From Phenylobacterium deserti (GTDB lineage: Bacteria; Pseudomonadota; Alphaproteobacteria; Caulobacterales; Caulobacteraceae): a stretch of 64,000 nucleotides of DNA. The stretch's first letter is position 1. Every line of letters starts with the position of its first letter. The notes under the pieces are model-generated. The model saw only the letters and a program-made list of their open reading frames with translations, did not search any database and was not told where the DNA came from. Shown here piece by piece: positions 16,727 through 26,634 of the stretch. The position numbers were made by a program, and so were the translations under genes. The DNA lies in contig NZ_QFYR01000001.1 of assembly GCF_003254705.1 (NCBI RefSeq), positions 496,001 through 560,000 on the forward strand, written 5' to 3'.

Positions 16727-19150
16727 ATGAAGTTCACCCTCTCCTGGCTCAAGGAGCACCTCGACACGACCGCCACCGTCCAGGAGGTGGTCGACGCCAT
16801 GACCATGGCCGGCCTGGAGGTCGAGCACGTGGAGGATCCCGCCTCCAAGCTCGCCGCCTTCTCGGTCGCCAAGATCGTCGAGGCGGTCCAGCACCCCAAC
16901 GCCGATCGCCTGCGCGTCTGCCAGGTGGACACCAAGGACGGCCGCAAGGAAATCGTCTGCGGCGCGCCCAACGCGCGGCCGGGCCTGACCACCATCTACG
17001 CCCCGCTCGGCGCTTATGTGCCCGGCAGCGGCATCACCCTGGAGGCCCGCCCCGTCCGAGGCGTCGTCTCCAACGGCATGCTCTGCTCGGCCAAGGAGCT
17101 GGAAGTCGCGGAAGAGAGCGACGGCATCGTTGAGCTTTCCGGTGATCTCGCGGTGGGTGTAAGCGCGGCCGAGGCGTTCGGCCTGGAAGCCGTCATCGAC
17201 TTCGAGGTCACGCCCAATCGTCCCGACTGGCTCGGCGTCCGCGGCATCGCCCGCGACCTCGCCGCCGCTGGCCTTGGCACGCTGAAGGCGGAGACCGACG
17301 TTAAGGTCGAAGGCGCCTTCCCCTGCCCCATCGAGATCCGCGTCGACGGCGACGCCTGTCCGGTGTTCGGCGGACGCGTCATTCGCGGCCTGAAGAACGG
17401 CCCCTCGCCGGCCTGGCTGCAGCAGCGCCTCACCAGCGTCGGCCTGCGCCCGATCAACGCGCTGGTCGATGTCACGAACCTGCTGACCTACGATCGCGCC
17501 CGCCCGCTGCACGTCTACGACCGCGCCTTGCTGGTCGGGAACGTGATCGAGGCGCGCCTGGGACGCGGCCCCGCCGAGCCCAGCCCCGCGCACGAAGCCT
17601 CGCCGGCCGCTCATAAGGACGAGCAGCTGATCGCCCTGGACGGCAAGACCTATGACATCTCGCCCGAGATGAGCGTCATCGCCGACGCCGACGGCAACCG
17701 ACCGATCGGCCTTGGCGGAATCATGGGCGGCGAGTCCACCGGCTGCTCGGAGACGACCACCGAGGTGTTCCTGGAAGCCGCCTGGTTCGACCCGATCCGC
17801 ACGGCCCAGACCGGTCGCGACACCGGCATCACCTCGGACGCCCAGTACCGGTTCGCCCGAGGCGTCGATCCGCAGTCGCTGGTCCCCGGCATCGAACTCG
17901 CGACCCAGCTGATCCTTCAGCTGTGCGGCGGCGAGGCGTCGGAAATCCGCGTGGCCGGTCAGGCGCCGGCGCCGCCTTCCGCGATCGTCTTCGACCGCTC
18001 GTACGTGAAGAAGCTGTCTGGCGTCGACCTGCCAGCCTCCCGCATCGACGAGATCCTGGGCAAGCTCGGGTTCGAGGTGGCCGGTGATCAGGTCACCCCG
18101 CCCACCTGGCGGCGGGACGTTGATGGTCCGGCGGACCTCGTGGAGGAAGTCGCGCGGATCGAAGGCTATGGCGCTCTGCCCGCCGAGCCTCTGCCTCCGA
18201 TCACCGCTTCGTCCGCGGGCGTTCTGACCATCCGCCAGGCGCGGGTGCGCAATGCGCGCCGCGCGCTGGCGGACGCTGGCTATTCGGAAGCCGTCACCTG
18301 GAGCTTCATGCGCCGGGAGTGGGCTGAAGCGTTCGGCGGCGGGGATCCCAAGCTGGTGCTGAGCAATCCGATCGCCTCGGATCTGTCCACCATGCGCCCG
18401 TCGATCCTGCCGAACCTGGTCGAAGCGGCAGCCCGGAACGCCCGCAAGGGTTTCGCGGACGCGGCACTGTTCGAGATCGGTCCGACCTTCAAGGGCGACC
18501 AGCCGGCGGATCAGGTCACCACGATTGCAGCCATCGTTGCGGCGCACGCGCCGCGCCGCTGGGACGGCCAGAAGCCGGACGCGCTGTTCGCTCTGAAGTC
18601 CGACCTGATGGGCCTGCTGGAGGAGCTTGGCGCACCCCCGCTGCAGACCGTGCAAGGCCAGGCCTCATCCTGGTGGCACCCGGGCCGCTCGGCTCGCCTT
18701 CAGCTCGGTCCCAAAAACGTGGTGGCTGAGTTCGGCGAACTGCATCCCCGCATCCTGAAGCTGCTGGACGCACAGGGTCCAATCTATGGCTTCGAGCTAA
18801 ACCTCGACGCCCTGCCCGAGCCGAAGCGCAAGGCGGTGAAAACCAAGGCGGCGCTCGAGCTGTCGGCCCTGATGCCGCTGCGCCGCGACTTCGCGTTCGT
18901 GGTCAGCGCAGACACGCCGGCGGGCGAGGTGGTCCGTCCGATCCTCGGCGCTGACAAGGCGCTGATCGCCGACGCCCGCATCTTCGACGTCTACCAGGGT
19001 CCTGGGGTGCCGGAAGGCTCCAAGTCGGTGGCGGTCGAAGTGACGGTGCAGCCGCGCGAGAAGACGCTGACCGACGCGGAGATCGAGGCTCTGTCGGCTC
19101 GCATCGTCGCGGCGGCCGAGAAGGCGGTCGGGGCCAAGCTGCGCGCCTAG
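16727..19150 (+). CDS. pheT: Phenylalanine--tRNA ligase beta subunit
   Basis: 807-residue tRNA-binding and editing subunit of PheRS. Domain order: an N-terminal tRNA-binding OB fold (about 40-150, with [13 protein letters not shown]), the B3/B4 editing domain (about 210-400), B5 (about 405-475), the inactive class II-like core and the C-terminal FDX-ACB anticodon-binding domain (about 710-805, starting [15 protein letters not shown]). The length is typical. It follows pheS in the same operon. Assignment is firm and nothing is missing. Confidence 0.97.
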   Translation: MKFTLSWLKEHLDTTATVQEVVDAMTMAGLEVEHVEDPASKLAAFSVAKIVEAVQHPNADRLRVCQVDTKDGRKEIVCGAPNARPGLTTIYAPLGAYVPGSGITLEARPVRGVVSNGMLCSAKELEVAEESDGIVELSGDLAVGVSAAEAFGLEAVIDFEVTPNRPDWLGVRGIARDLAAAGLGTLKAETDVKVEGAFPCPIEIRVDGDACPVFGGRVIRGLKNGPSPAWLQQRLTSVGLRPINALVDVTNLLTYDRARPLHVYDRALLVGNVIEARLGRGPAEPSPAHEASPAAHKDEQLIALDGKTYDISPEMSVIADADGNRPIGLGGIMGGESTGCSETTTEVFLEAAWFDPIRTAQTGRDTGITSDAQYRFARGVDPQSLVPGIELATQLILQLCGGEASEIRVAGQAPAPPSAIVFDRSYVKKLSGVDLPASRIDEILGKLGFEVAGDQVTPPTWRRDVDGPADLVEEVARIEGYGALPAEPLPPITASSAGVLTIRQARVRNARRALADAGYSEAVTWSFMRREWAEAFGGGDPKLVLSNPIASDLSTMRPSILPNLVEAAARNARKGFADAALFEIGPTFKGDQPADQVTTIAAIVAAHAPRRWDGQKPDALFALKSDLMGLLEELGAPPLQTVQGQASSWWHPGRSARLQLGPKNVVAEFGELHPRILKLLDAQGPIYGFELNLDALPEPKRKAVKTKAALELSALMPLRRDFAFVVSADTPAGEVVRPILGADKALIADARIFDVYQGPGVPEGSKSVAVEVTVQPREKTLTDAEIEALSARIVAAAEKAVGAKLRA

Positions 19151-19203
19151 GCCGCAACGACCGGCGCGTTGCCAGCGCCGGCGAACAAGGTGATGGCGGC
19201 TCC

Positions 19204-19782
19204 ATGAACCTGGAGCCGCCGCTCTCCCGCAGCTGCGCGGGCTGCGACATGTGCTGCACGACCCTGCAGATCCGCGAGTTGGACAAGCTGCCGTGGGGCC
19301 GTTGCACTCATCAGCGCGCCGATCAGCCCGGTTGCGCCATCTGGGGCGAGCATCCGCCCTCCTGCAAACGCTACCATTGCTTCTGGCGCAGGTCCGAGGA
19401 CCTGCTGCCCCCCGAACTGTTCCCACCCGACTGCGGGTTCCTGGTCACCATGGACAACGTGGAGATCTGGCCGGGCGTCGTGAACGTGTGCCCAGATCCG
19501 AGAAGGCCGGACGCTTGGGACACCCCGCGCAACCGGGCCCTGTTCACAGCGCTGTCAGCCGCTTGGAACTGTCCGGTGGCCATCGTGGAGCCAGGCACCC
19601 TGGCCAGCCACGTCTTCTCGCCCAGGGGCGGCTTCTTCAGCCGGGCGGAACGGCCCGATCTCTTCCCGCACGGCGGCGCGGGCTTGGCCCTGCCCTATTC
19701 AGAGTATGACGACGACCACCGGCCGCCGCGCGAGCGCATCGCAGCGGCCGGGTTCGACTGGCGGTCCGCTCTCGCGAACTAG
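19204..19782 (+). CDS. Cysteine-rich protein of the YkgJ/CxxCxxxCC type, unknown function
   Basis: 192 residues. An N-terminal cysteine cluster, CAGCDMCC (Cys11, Cys14, Cys17, Cys18), is followed by further cysteines in RCTHQRADQPGC and CKRYHC. This resembles the putative metal-chelating YkgJ/UPF0153 group, which may bind a zinc or iron-sulfur centre. The remainder has no motif I recognise. It starts 53 bp after pheT, and its stop overlaps the convergent eipA stop by four bases. Role unknown; metal binding is inferred from the cysteine spacing. Confidence 0.75.
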   Translation: MNLEPPLSRSCAGCDMCCTTLQIRELDKLPWGRCTHQRADQPGCAIWGEHPPSCKRYHCFWRRSEDLLPPELFPPDCGFLVTMDNVEIWPGVVNVCPDPRRPDAWDTPRNRALFTALSAAWNCPVAIVEPGTLASHVFSPRGGFFSRAERPDLFPHGGAGLALPYSEYDDDHRPPRERIAAAGFDWRSALAN

Positions 19783-20459
19783 AACGGCAGGAAGTTGCGC
19801 TTACGAGTATAGGCCAGATAGCCGACGTTGGCGCCCAGGCGCAGGCCGACGCCCGCACGGATCGGCGCAAGCGTGATGCCGCTGGCCTTCTGGTAGTTCA
19901 CGCCAAGGCCGCCCACGAAGTAGGCCGAACCTTCGACGCCGGGGAAGCGCTGGAAGATCGCGTCCGGCACCTGCAGGTCGTAGCACAAGGTGAAGACGCG
20001 GCTGGCGTTGCCGCCGAAGTCCCAGCCGACTGACGGCCCCTGCCAGAACACTTCCAGCGGCTCGCGGTCCTTCATGTAGAGCAGCCCGCGGCCGTAGCGG
20101 CCGCCAACCACGATGGCGGCGGAGCCTTCTTCGCCGGCGATGTAGCCGGTGGGGCGGCCGTTCTGAGCAAAGAGCCTCTCGACCGCGCCGCCGGCGGCCT
20201 CGGCCGTCACGCCCATGAAGTCGGACACGCCCTGGATGATCTCGTCTTGAGAGTAGGTCTGGGCGCCGCCTGGAGCCGGCTGGTTCGGCGCGAGCCTCGG
20301 CTGGGTCGTAGGATAGGATGGGGACGGCGTCGCCGGAGGCGGCGGACCCTCCACGGACCCATCGCGCGGCTGGGCCGGCGGCAACTGGGTCTGGGCCTGC
20401 GCCAGCCCGGCGGAGCCGAGCGTCATGAGGCCTGAAACGATAAGGGTGCGACGGTCCAT
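19779..20459 (-). CDS. eipA: DUF1134 / EipA-family envelope protein
   Basis: 226-residue exported protein. The N-terminus, MDRRTLIVSGLMTLGSAGLAQ, is a twin-arginine-like signal peptide, followed by a Pro-rich linker (about 25-70). The DUF1134 domain then contains YSQDEIIQGVSDFMG, VFWQGPSVGWDFGGNASRVF and a C-terminal IRAGVGLRLGANVGYLAYT. In Brucella, EipA of this family supports cell-envelope integrity; the role here is inferred by homology. The start chosen has GAGAGGAA ahead of it; a TTG seven codons upstream is less likely. It converges on the CxxCxxxCC protein with a four-base overlap. Confidence 0.85.
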   Translation of the reverse strand: MDRRTLIVSGLMTLGSAGLAQAQTQLPPAQPRDGSVEGPPPPATPSPSYPTTQPRLAPNQPAPGGAQTYSQDEIIQGVSDFMGVTAEAAGGAVERLFAQNGRPTGYIAGEEGSAAIVVGGRYGRGLLYMKDREPLEVFWQGPSVGWDFGGNASRVFTLCYDLQVPDAIFQRFPGVEGSAYFVGGLGVNYQKASGITLAPIRAGVGLRLGANVGYLAYTRKRNFLPF

Positions 20460-20608
20460 GGGCGCTCTATTCCTCTCCAAGTTCGACCTGCTCCCGCCCA
20501 GGGCTCAGTCAATGCGCGTTCGCAGTTTAATGGCGGATTAACCGTGATCGCCGCGACAGGGCGCCGCGCGCCTCGAAAGCGGCGCGGAATGTGGTAGACG
20601 CACGCCCC

Positions 20609-22414
20609 ATGACTACCCCGCTCTCGCGCATCCGCAACTTCTCGATCGTCGCGCACATCGACCACGGCAAGTCCACCCTGTCCGACCGCCTCATTCAGGA
20701 GACGGGCGCGCTGACGCAGCGCGAGATGACCGAACAGGTCCTCGACAACATGGACATCGAGCGCGAGCGGGGCATCACCATCAAGGCCCAGACCGTCCGC
20801 CTCGAGTACAAGGCCAAGGACGGCGAGACCTACATCCTGAACCTGATGGACACGCCCGGGCACGTGGACTTCGCCTATGAGGTCTCGCGCTCGCTTGCCG
20901 CCTGCGAAGGCTCGATCCTGGTGGTGGACGCCTCCCAGGGTGTCGAGGCCCAGACGCTGGCCAACGTCTACCAGGCGATCGACAACAACCATGAGATCGT
21001 CCCGGTCCTGAACAAGATCGACCTGCCGGCCGCCGAACCTGCGCGCGTCCGTCAGCAGATTGAGGACGTCATCGGGATCGACGCGTCCGACGCCGTGGAA
21101 TGCTCGGCCAAGACCGGGATCGGCATCCGCGACGTGCTGGAAGCGGTCGTTGAACGCCTGCCCCCGCCCAAGGGCGACCCTGACGCGCCCCTCAAGGCGC
21201 TGCTGGTCGACGCCTGGTACGACCCGTACCTCGGCGTCGTGGTGCTGGTGCGCGTGTTTGACGGCACGCTGAAGGCCGGCCAGCGCATCCGCATGATGCA
21301 GCAGGGCGCGACCTACCAGATCGACAAGATTGGCGTCTTCAAGCCCAAGCGAACCGACCTGAACGAGCTCGGCCCCGGCGAGATCGGCTTCATCACGGCC
21401 CAGATCAAGGAAGTGGCTCACGCCGCCGTCGGCGACACCATCACGGACGAGCGTCGCCAGGCCGAAACCCCGCTGGCCGGCTTCCGCGAAGTGCAGCCCG
21501 TGGTGTTCTGCGGCCTCTTCCCCGTGGACGCGGCCGAGTTCGAGGACCTGCGCGCAGCCATCGGTCGCCTGCGCCTGAACGACGCCTCGTTCACCTACGA
21601 GATGGAGACCAGCGCGGCGCTCGGCTTCGGCTTCCGCTGCGGCTTCCTGGGCCTGCTGCACCTGGAGATCATCCAGGAGCGTCTGAGCCGCGAGTTCAAC
21701 CTCGACCTGATCGCGACGGCGCCCAGCGTCGTCTACAAGATCAAGATGACCGACGGCACGGTCATCGACCTGCACAACCCGGCGGACCTGCCGGACCCGG
21801 TGAAGATCGAGAGCATTTCCGAGCCTTGGATCAAGGCGACGATCTTCACACCGGACGAGTACCTCGGCTCGATCATCAAGCTCTGCCAGGACCGCCGCGG
21901 CGAGCAGAAGGAGCTGTCCTACGTCGGCGCACGCGCCATGGTGGTCTACGACCTGCCGCTGAACGAGGTCGTGTTCGACTTCTATGACCGGCTGAAGTCG
22001 ATCTCCAAGGGCTACGCCTCCTTCGACTACAACATCGAGGAGTACCGCGAGGGCGACCTCGTGAAGATGTCGATCCTGGTCAACGCCGAGCCGGTGGACG
22101 CCCTGTCCATGCTCGTCCACCGCAACCGCGCCGAGATGCGCGGCCGCGGCATGGTCGAGAAGATGAAGGAGCTGATTCCGCCGCACATGTTCCAGATCCC
22201 GATCCAGGCGGCGATCGGCGGGCGGATCATCGCGCGGGAAACCGTGCGCGCCCTGCGCAAGGACGTGACGGCCAAGTGCTACGGGGGCGACGCCAGCCGC
22301 AAGCGCAAGCTCCTCGACAAGCAGAAAGAGGGCAAGAAGCGCATGCGCCAGTTCGGCAAGGTCGAGATCCCGCAGGAGGCGTTCATCGCCGCCCTGAAGA
22401 TGGACGCCGACTGA
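20609..22414 (+). CDS. lepA: Elongation factor 4 (LepA), back-translocating GTPase
   Basis: 601-residue translational GTPase of the EF-G-like family that acts on stalled ribosomes. G1 is AHIDHGKST, the switch region is [10 protein letters not shown]3 is DTPGH and G4 is NKIDLP, followed by domains II, III, V and the LepA-specific C-terminal domain ending ALKMDAD. The ATG before [10 protein letters not shown] gives the normal family length; a GTG six codons upstream is possible. It stands alone between eipA (divergent) and the Mut7-C gene downstream. Confidence 0.97.
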   Translation: MTTPLSRIRNFSIVAHIDHGKSTLSDRLIQETGALTQREMTEQVLDNMDIERERGITIKAQTVRLEYKAKDGETYILNLMDTPGHVDFAYEVSRSLAACEGSILVVDASQGVEAQTLANVYQAIDNNHEIVPVLNKIDLPAAEPARVRQQIEDVIGIDASDAVECSAKTGIGIRDVLEAVVERLPPPKGDPDAPLKALLVDAWYDPYLGVVVLVRVFDGTLKAGQRIRMMQQGATYQIDKIGVFKPKRTDLNELGPGEIGFITAQIKEVAHAAVGDTITDERRQAETPLAGFREVQPVVFCGLFPVDAAEFEDLRAAIGRLRLNDASFTYEMETSAALGFGFRCGFLGLLHLEIIQERLSREFNLDLIATAPSVVYKIKMTDGTVIDLHNPADLPDPVKIESISEPWIKATIFTPDEYLGSIIKLCQDRRGEQKELSYVGARAMVVYDLPLNEVVFDFYDRLKSISKGYASFDYNIEEYREGDLVKMSILVNAEPVDALSMLVHRNRAEMRGRGMVEKMKELIPPHMFQIPIQAAIGGRIIARETVRALRKDVTAKCYGGDASRKRKLLDKQKEGKKRMRQFGKVEIPQEAFIAALKMDAD

Positions 22415-22454
22415 TCCGGAACGCCGGAGGCCATCGCGCCATTTGCGTGGCGCG

Positions 22455-22925
22455 ATGCGCTTCCTTTGCGACGAGATGCTGGTCCGCCTGGCGCGCCTGC
22501 TGCGCACCGCAGGCTATGACACCTATCTTGCCTCGGGCGGCCAGAGCGACGACGAGCTTCTGGCGCTCGCCCGCGAGGACAACCGCGTCCTGCTGACACG
22601 CGACAAGGCCTTGGCGCGCCGGGCTCATCCCCGCGCTTTGGCCGTGGAGGGTCGCGGTCCGGACGAAGAGGCTCAGATGGTTTCTGCTCATCTGCCCCTC
22701 GATTGGAGCCTTGCTCCGTTCACGCGCTGCGTCATGGACAACACGGCGCTGCGCGACGCCACAGATGAAGACCTCGCGCGCATGCCGCCGGAGGCGTCGC
22801 AGATGAACGGGCCCTTTCGGGCGTGCCCCACGTGCGGCCGCGTCTACTGGCCAGGCAGCCATGTGAAGCGCATGGCCGCGCGTCTGGAAAGCCTCGCCCA
22901 AAAGCCGCCCCAAGCTCTGCTATAG
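22455..22925 (+). CDS. Mut7-C RNase-like domain protein
   Basis: 156 residues. The N-terminal PIN-like Mut7-C core begins MRFLCDEMLVRLARLLRTAG with a conserved Asp-Glu. The middle part, LLTRDKALARRA, is the second acidic block, and the C-terminus carries a zinc-ribbon-like CPTCGRVYWPGSHVKRM. The family is related to the C-terminal nuclease domain of nematode Mut-7, and bacterial members are presumed nucleases of unknown target. The start is the ATG; a TTG four codons upstream is also in frame. It lies 40 bp after lepA and is probably co-transcribed. Confidence 0.82.
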   Translation: MRFLCDEMLVRLARLLRTAGYDTYLASGGQSDDELLALAREDNRVLLTRDKALARRAHPRALAVEGRGPDEEAQMVSAHLPLDWSLAPFTRCVMDNTALRDATDEDLARMPPEASQMNGPFRACPTCGRVYWPGSHVKRMAARLESLAQKPPQALL

Positions 22926-22958
22926 AGCTGCCGTCGAAGATCAACGGAGCGGATTCCC

Positions 22959-23096
22959 ATGCGCAAACTCATTGTTCTGGGCGCCGCCCTGGCCTCGCTG
23001 GCCGTCTCGGCCTGCAACACGGTCGAAGGGCTTGGCCGCGACGTGCAGGCGGTCGGTTCGGCCGTGACCAGCACCGCGTCCGACGCCAAGCGCTAG
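22959..23096 (+). CDS. Entericidin-like small lipoprotein
   Basis: 45-residue protein starting MRKLIVLGAALASLAVSAC, a lipoprotein signal with lipobox VSAC (Cys19). The mature part, NTVEGLGRDVQAVGSAV..., matches the entericidin A/B pattern (NTxxGxGxDxxxxGxAxxxxA). Entericidins are membrane-anchored small lipoproteins linked in enterobacteria to stationary-phase lysis; in alphaproteobacteria the role is unclear. The ribosome binding site ACGGAG lies nine bases before the ATG. It follows the Mut7-C gene by 33 bp. Confidence 0.85.
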   Translation: MRKLIVLGAALASLAVSACNTVEGLGRDVQAVGSAVTSTASDAKR

Positions 23097-23157
23097 CCTA
23101 GGAACGGGACGCAGCCCGACGGGTTCGGAAACTCATGGGAAGCCAAGAGGACCCCTC

Positions 23158-23385
23158 ATGAGCAGCTCCAAACACGACCTGTCGGGCCACACGCCCACCA
23201 CCCTCCCGCGCGACGACCTGGAAGACGATCCGGGTATCGGCGCCTCCAAGGGCACGACCATCTCCGGCGAGGATCCGCACATCCTGCGGGAGGGCGCCAC
23301 CAACACCGAAGAAGGCGACACGCCCAACGAGACCGACGGACTGGGTTCGCCCACGCCGCTGGAGCGGGAGCGAACACACCCTTAG
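23158..23385 (+). CDS. Small hydrophilic protein, unknown function
   Basis: 75 residues, acidic and rich in Asp, Glu, Thr, Gly and Pro, with no hydrophobic segment: probably an unstructured soluble protein. It begins MSSSKHDLSGHTPTTLPRDD and contains DDPGIGASKGTT. The ribosome binding site AAGAGGA precedes the ATG at good spacing. An open frame on the opposite strand covers the same bases but lacks a start signal and any recognisable sequence. I recognise no domain; small proteins of this composition occur in Caulobacterales, but that is recollection and not something shown here. Confidence 0.65.
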   Translation: MSSSKHDLSGHTPTTLPRDDLEDDPGIGASKGTTISGEDPHILREGATNTEEGDTPNETDGLGSPTPLERERTHP

Positions 23386-23472
23386 GGCTCCGGCCCTAGT
23401 CTCCGGTTCGAGACCTGCGGCGGAAGGGCTCACGCTCTTCCGCTCGCTGCCGTGAAGGAACATATCGCAGCC

Positions 23473-23868
23473 ATGGCCGAGATCGTTCACCCGCTGATGC
23501 CGTCACTGCTGCGCGGCCTGAAGGGCTGCTGCCCCAACTGCGGCGAGGGCAAGCTCTTCTGGAAGTACCTCAAGGTGAACGGGCGCTGCGAGGCCTGCGA
23601 CCATGACCTTGCGCGTTACCCGGCCGACGATGGCCCCGCCTATGTGACCATCCTGCTGGTCGGCCACCTGATCGTGGCTCCGCTGTTCTTCTTCCCGATT
23701 GTCTGGGAGTCTTCGGCCTGGCTCTCGGTCCCGATCCTGCTGGGCGCCCTGTCGGTGCTGACGCTTCTGATCCTGCCGCGCGTGAAGGGCGGCTGGATCG
23801 GCTTGATGTACGCCTTGGGCGTCAAGGACGCCGACCACAAGCTGCATACGGCCGACGCCGCCGACTAG
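23473..23868 (+). CDS. DUF983 zinc-ribbon membrane protein
   Basis: 131 residues. An N-terminal four-cysteine zinc ribbon (Cys20, Cys23, Cys39, Cys42, as CPNC and CEAC) is followed by two transmembrane helices (about 58-78 and 84-105). This is the DUF983 family, often found near cytochrome oxidase genes in alphaproteobacteria; no oxidase gene is nearby here. The ATG is preferred to a GTG seven codons upstream because AAGGAA lies ahead of it. Function unknown. Confidence 0.85.
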   Translation: MAEIVHPLMPSLLRGLKGCCPNCGEGKLFWKYLKVNGRCEACDHDLARYPADDGPAYVTILLVGHLIVAPLFFFPIVWESSAWLSVPILLGALSVLTLLILPRVKGGWIGLMYALGVKDADHKLHTADAAD

Positions 23869-23943
23869 CGAGCCCGGAACTCACGCCCAAGCTTGTCGTT
23901 TCCCACGGCGTAGGTCGGGGGACGGTTTGGGAGCGATACGTCC

Positions 23944-24102
23944 ATGACCCTTGGCACCATCCTGATCATCCTGCTGATCCTGCTTCTGATCGGCGCTCTT
24001 CCGAACTGGGGCTACAGCCGCGGCTGGGGCTACTTCCCGAGCGGCGGTTTGGGCCTGGTTCTGGTGATCATCATCATCCTGGTTTTGCTGGGACGCCTAT
24101 AG
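23944..24102 (+). CDS. DUF3309 small membrane protein
   Basis: 52 residues: two hydrophobic helices (about 4-19 and 36-51) joined by a short loop containing PNWGYSRGWGYFPSGG. This is the DUF3309 pattern, with many Leu/Ile and a Trp-Gly-Tyr loop. The ribosome binding site is GGGAG. It ends at a strong intrinsic terminator and seems to be monocistronic. Such proteins are common in alphaproteobacteria and Burkholderia and have no known role. Confidence 0.85.
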   Translation: MTLGTILIILLILLLIGALPNWGYSRGWGYFPSGGLGLVLVIIIILVLLGRL

Positions 24103-24127
24103 ATCGAGCGGCAAGAGCCGCTCAGCG

Positions 24128-24164
24128 CGAGAGCCCCTGGCCATGCCAGGGGCTCTCGTGTTTT
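24128..24164 (+). terminator. Intrinsic terminator of the DUF3309 gene
   Basis: 14-bp perfect stem (CGAGAGCCCCTGGC / GCCAGGGGCTCTCG, loop CAT) followed by TGTTTTC. One of the strongest terminators in the window. Confidence 0.92.
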
Positions 24165-24212
24165 CGGGCCGAACTGACATAGCATCCGTGCCGGACGGTC
24201 ACCGGGGGATGC

Positions 24213-25526
24213 ATGGACGACGCGGCCAGACAGCAGACGCAGGCGCTCACCCCTCTGGCGCGGGTGCGCGCGATCCTGGGCGGGTCGGCCGGCAACCTGG
24301 TCGAATGGTACGACTGGTTCGCCTACTCCTCCTTCGCCCTCTACTTCGCCCCGCACTTCTTTCCGAAGGGCGACACTACAGCCCAGCAACTGCAGAGCTC
24401 CGCCGTCTTCGCCGTGAGCTTCCTGGCCCGCCCGGTGGGCGCCTGGCTGATGGGCCTCTACGCGGATAGGGCCGGCCGGCGCGCGGCCCTGACCGCCTCC
24501 GTGGCCTTGATGAGCGCGGGCTCCTTCGCCATCGCCCTGATCCCCACCTATGCGCAGATCGGCGTCTTGGCGCCCGTCCTGCTGTTCGCGGCACGTCTGG
24601 TTCAGGGGCTTTCGCTGGGGGGTGAGTACGGCGCGAGCGCCACCTACCTGGCCGAGATGTCCGGCCACCGGCGGCGCGGCTTCTGGTCGTCGTTCCAGTA
24701 CGTGACCTTGATCGGCGGACAGCTGTTGGCCCTGCTGGTTCTGATCGTCGTCCAGCATCTGCTGGGTCAAGAAGCGCTGGACAGCTGGGGATGGCGCATC
24801 CCCTTCATCATCGGCGGCCTGCTGGCCATCGTCGTCTTCTGGATCCGCGCGGGCCTGGAAGAGAGCCGATCGTTCCTCAACGCCAAGGCGCAAACTGATG
24901 CAGCAAAGCGCCGATCGACCCTGGCCCTGTTCCGCGACCATCCGCGGGAGACCTGGGCGATCCTCGGCCTGACGGCAGGCGGCTCGCTCTCTTTCTACGC
25001 CTACACGACCTACATGCAGAAGTTCCTGGTCAACACGGCCGGCTACGACAAGAGCGTCAGTGCGGGCATCATGGCCGGCGCTCTGGTGATCTACATGCTG
25101 GCGCAGCCGCTGATGGGCTGGCTGTCGGACCATGTGGGCCGCAAGACCACCATGGCCGTCGGCTTCGGCCTCGGCGCCGCGGCGACCTATCCGGTGATGA
25201 GCGCCATCGCCGCCGGCGGCTCGCCCTTGGCCGCGTTCGGGCTGGTGCTGCTGCTGATGCTGATCCACACCGGCTATGCGGCGGTGAACGCCGCGGTGAA
25301 GGCCGAGCTGTTTCCGGCCCGCCTGCGAGCCCTCGGCGTCGCCCTCCCCTACGCCCTCGCCAACGCCCTGTTCGGCGGCACCGCCGAGTCGGTGGCGCTC
25401 AGCCTGAAGGCCGCCGGGCAGGAGAAGCTGTTCTACATTTACGTGTCGTTAGCGATGGCCATGGCCTGCGTGATCGCTGCGCGCCTGCGCAACACTAACC
25501 GCACCAGCCTGATCGAGGAGGACTGA
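24213..25526 (+). CDS. MFS metabolite:proton symporter (KgtP/ProP-like)
   Basis: 437-residue major facilitator with twelve predicted helices. The opening GGSAGNLVEWYDWFAYSSFALYFAP and the DRAGRR and SLGGEYGASATYLAE segments are typical of the metabolite:H+ symporter family (alpha-ketoglutarate, shikimate, proline/betaine permeases). The substrate is probably an organic acid or a zwitterion, but sequence alone does not decide. The DUF599 gene starts two bases after its stop, so the two form an operon. Confidence 0.88.
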   Translation: MDDAARQQTQALTPLARVRAILGGSAGNLVEWYDWFAYSSFALYFAPHFFPKGDTTAQQLQSSAVFAVSFLARPVGAWLMGLYADRAGRRAALTASVALMSAGSFAIALIPTYAQIGVLAPVLLFAARLVQGLSLGGEYGASATYLAEMSGHRRRGFWSSFQYVTLIGGQLLALLVLIVVQHLLGQEALDSWGWRIPFIIGGLLAIVVFWIRAGLEESRSFLNAKAQTDAAKRRSTLALFRDHPRETWAILGLTAGGSLSFYAYTTYMQKFLVNTAGYDKSVSAGIMAGALVIYMLAQPLMGWLSDHVGRKTTMAVGFGLGAAATYPVMSAIAAGGSPLAAFGLVLLLMLIHTGYAAVNAAVKAELFPARLRALGVALPYALANALFGGTAESVALSLKAAGQEKLFYIYVSLAMAMACVIAARLRNTNRTSLIEED

Positions 25527-25527
25527 G

Positions 25528-26295
25528 GTGAGCCCGCTGAACATCGCAGCTCTTTGCTTCTTCTTCCTCTGCTGGCTCGGCTACCAGCCGCTGCTCCATG
25601 CCCTGGCCAAGCATCGCGGCCGCGTGATCAACACGGACATGACCGTCATCCGCGCCATCTGGATGCGGAACATGGCCCTGCGCGAAAACCGGTTGATGGA
25701 CGGCCAGCTGCTCGGCCACGCCCTGAACTCGGCCTCGTTCTTCGCTTCCTCCAACCTGATCTTGATCGCGGCGGCGGCCGGCGCGCTGTTCGGCGGCGAG
25801 ACCACCTTCCGCAGCGCCTCAAGCCTGGAGGTGATCCGCACCTCCTCGCGCCTGTTGTTCGAGGGGCAGATCGCCCTGGTGCTGATCACCCTGGCGCGCG
25901 GCCTGCTCGATTTCATCTGGTCGATCCGGCAGATGAACTATTGCATCGCCGCGGTGGGCGCCGTGCCGCTGACGGACGACCCCACGGTGCTGCGCCAGCT
26001 CGGCGAGCTCGCCTCGCGCGTGCTCAACCCGGCCCTGTCGTCGTTTAATCAGGGCGTTCGCGGCTACTACTTCGCCCTTGCGGCGGCGGCGTGGTTGTTC
26101 GGCCCGATCCCGTTCATGGTGGCCACGGGCGGAGCGGTGCTTCTGCTGCTGACGCGCCAACACCGCTCACGGTCGGCGCGCGCAATCAGCGAATTCCGTC
26201 GCCTCGCCGAGGAGACCGACGCACGGATCATTTCCGGGGAGCTGGAGGCTGTCGGCATCGTGGCCGCCAAGAAAGGCTCGGGCGAGGTCCTCTAG
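25528..26295 (+). CDS. DUF599 membrane protein
   Basis: 255 residues with about four hydrophobic segments (about 3-22, 70-90, 108-130 and 188-212) and a conserved region R-x-x-x-M near TVIRAIWMRNMALRENR. This is the DUF599 family of alphaproteobacterial and plant membrane proteins of unknown function. The start is a GTG two bases after the transporter stop. The C-terminus overlaps the end of the convergent yjbR gene by four bases. Co-transcription with the MFS symporter is likely but a shared function is not shown. Confidence 0.8.
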   Translation: MSPLNIAALCFFFLCWLGYQPLLHALAKHRGRVINTDMTVIRAIWMRNMALRENRLMDGQLLGHALNSASFFASSNLILIAAAAGALFGGETTFRSASSLEVIRTSSRLLFEGQIALVLITLARGLLDFIWSIRQMNYCIAAVGAVPLTDDPTVLRQLGELASRVLNPALSSFNQGVRGYYFALAAAAWLFGPIPFMVATGGAVLLLLTRQHRSRSARAISEFRRLAEETDARIISGELEAVGIVAAKKGSGEVL

Positions 26296-26627
26296 GCGAT
26301 CCCGAGCTCTGCCCGCGCCTTTCGCGTCAGCTTAGCCGCGATCAGGTCATACGAGGTGCGGATCCAGTCCCGCACCTCGTCTTCGCCGGCATCGGCCAAG
26401 GCGACGTTCACCCACTGGCCCTTGGCCAGATAGGGCGCCTGGCGACCGGGACCGCCCTCGGTCAGGGCCATGAAGCCGATCTCGGTCGCCTTGAAGGAGA
26501 GACTGTCCTCGCCGCTGATGGCGAACACCTTTCCGCCGACCTTGAACACGTCATGGTCGCCCCACTGGACGACCTTTTCGGTGGCCGGCAGGCCCAGCGC
26601 GACAGCCTCGACCTCCCCCCGCGTCAT
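26292..26627 (-). CDS. MmcQ/YjbR family protein
   Basis: 111-residue protein of the MmcQ/YjbR fold, which resembles a double-wing DNA-binding domain. Recognisable parts are the N-terminal MTRGEVEAVALGLPATEKVVQWGDHDVFKVGGKVFA and, later, SLSFKATEIGF. DNA binding is suggested for the family, but the target is unknown. It starts seven bases after msrA on the same strand and is probably its operon partner. Its stop overlaps the convergent DUF599 gene. Confidence 0.85.
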   Translation of the reverse strand: MTRGEVEAVALGLPATEKVVQWGDHDVFKVGGKVFAISGEDSLSFKATEIGFMALTEGGPGRQAPYLAKGQWVNVALADAGEDEVRDWIRTSYDLIAAKLTRKARAELGIA

Positions 26628-26634
26628 CGGCCGA

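Noticed and set aside
16406..18655. A 749-residue open frame on the minus strand over pheS-pheT
   Set aside because: It is antisense to two certain genes, its translation is rich in Arg/Gly/Asp/Ala with no domain, and high GC content routinely opens such frames.
20423..22507. A 694-residue minus-strand frame over lepA
   Set aside because: Shadow of lepA; no ribosome binding site and no recognisable sequence.
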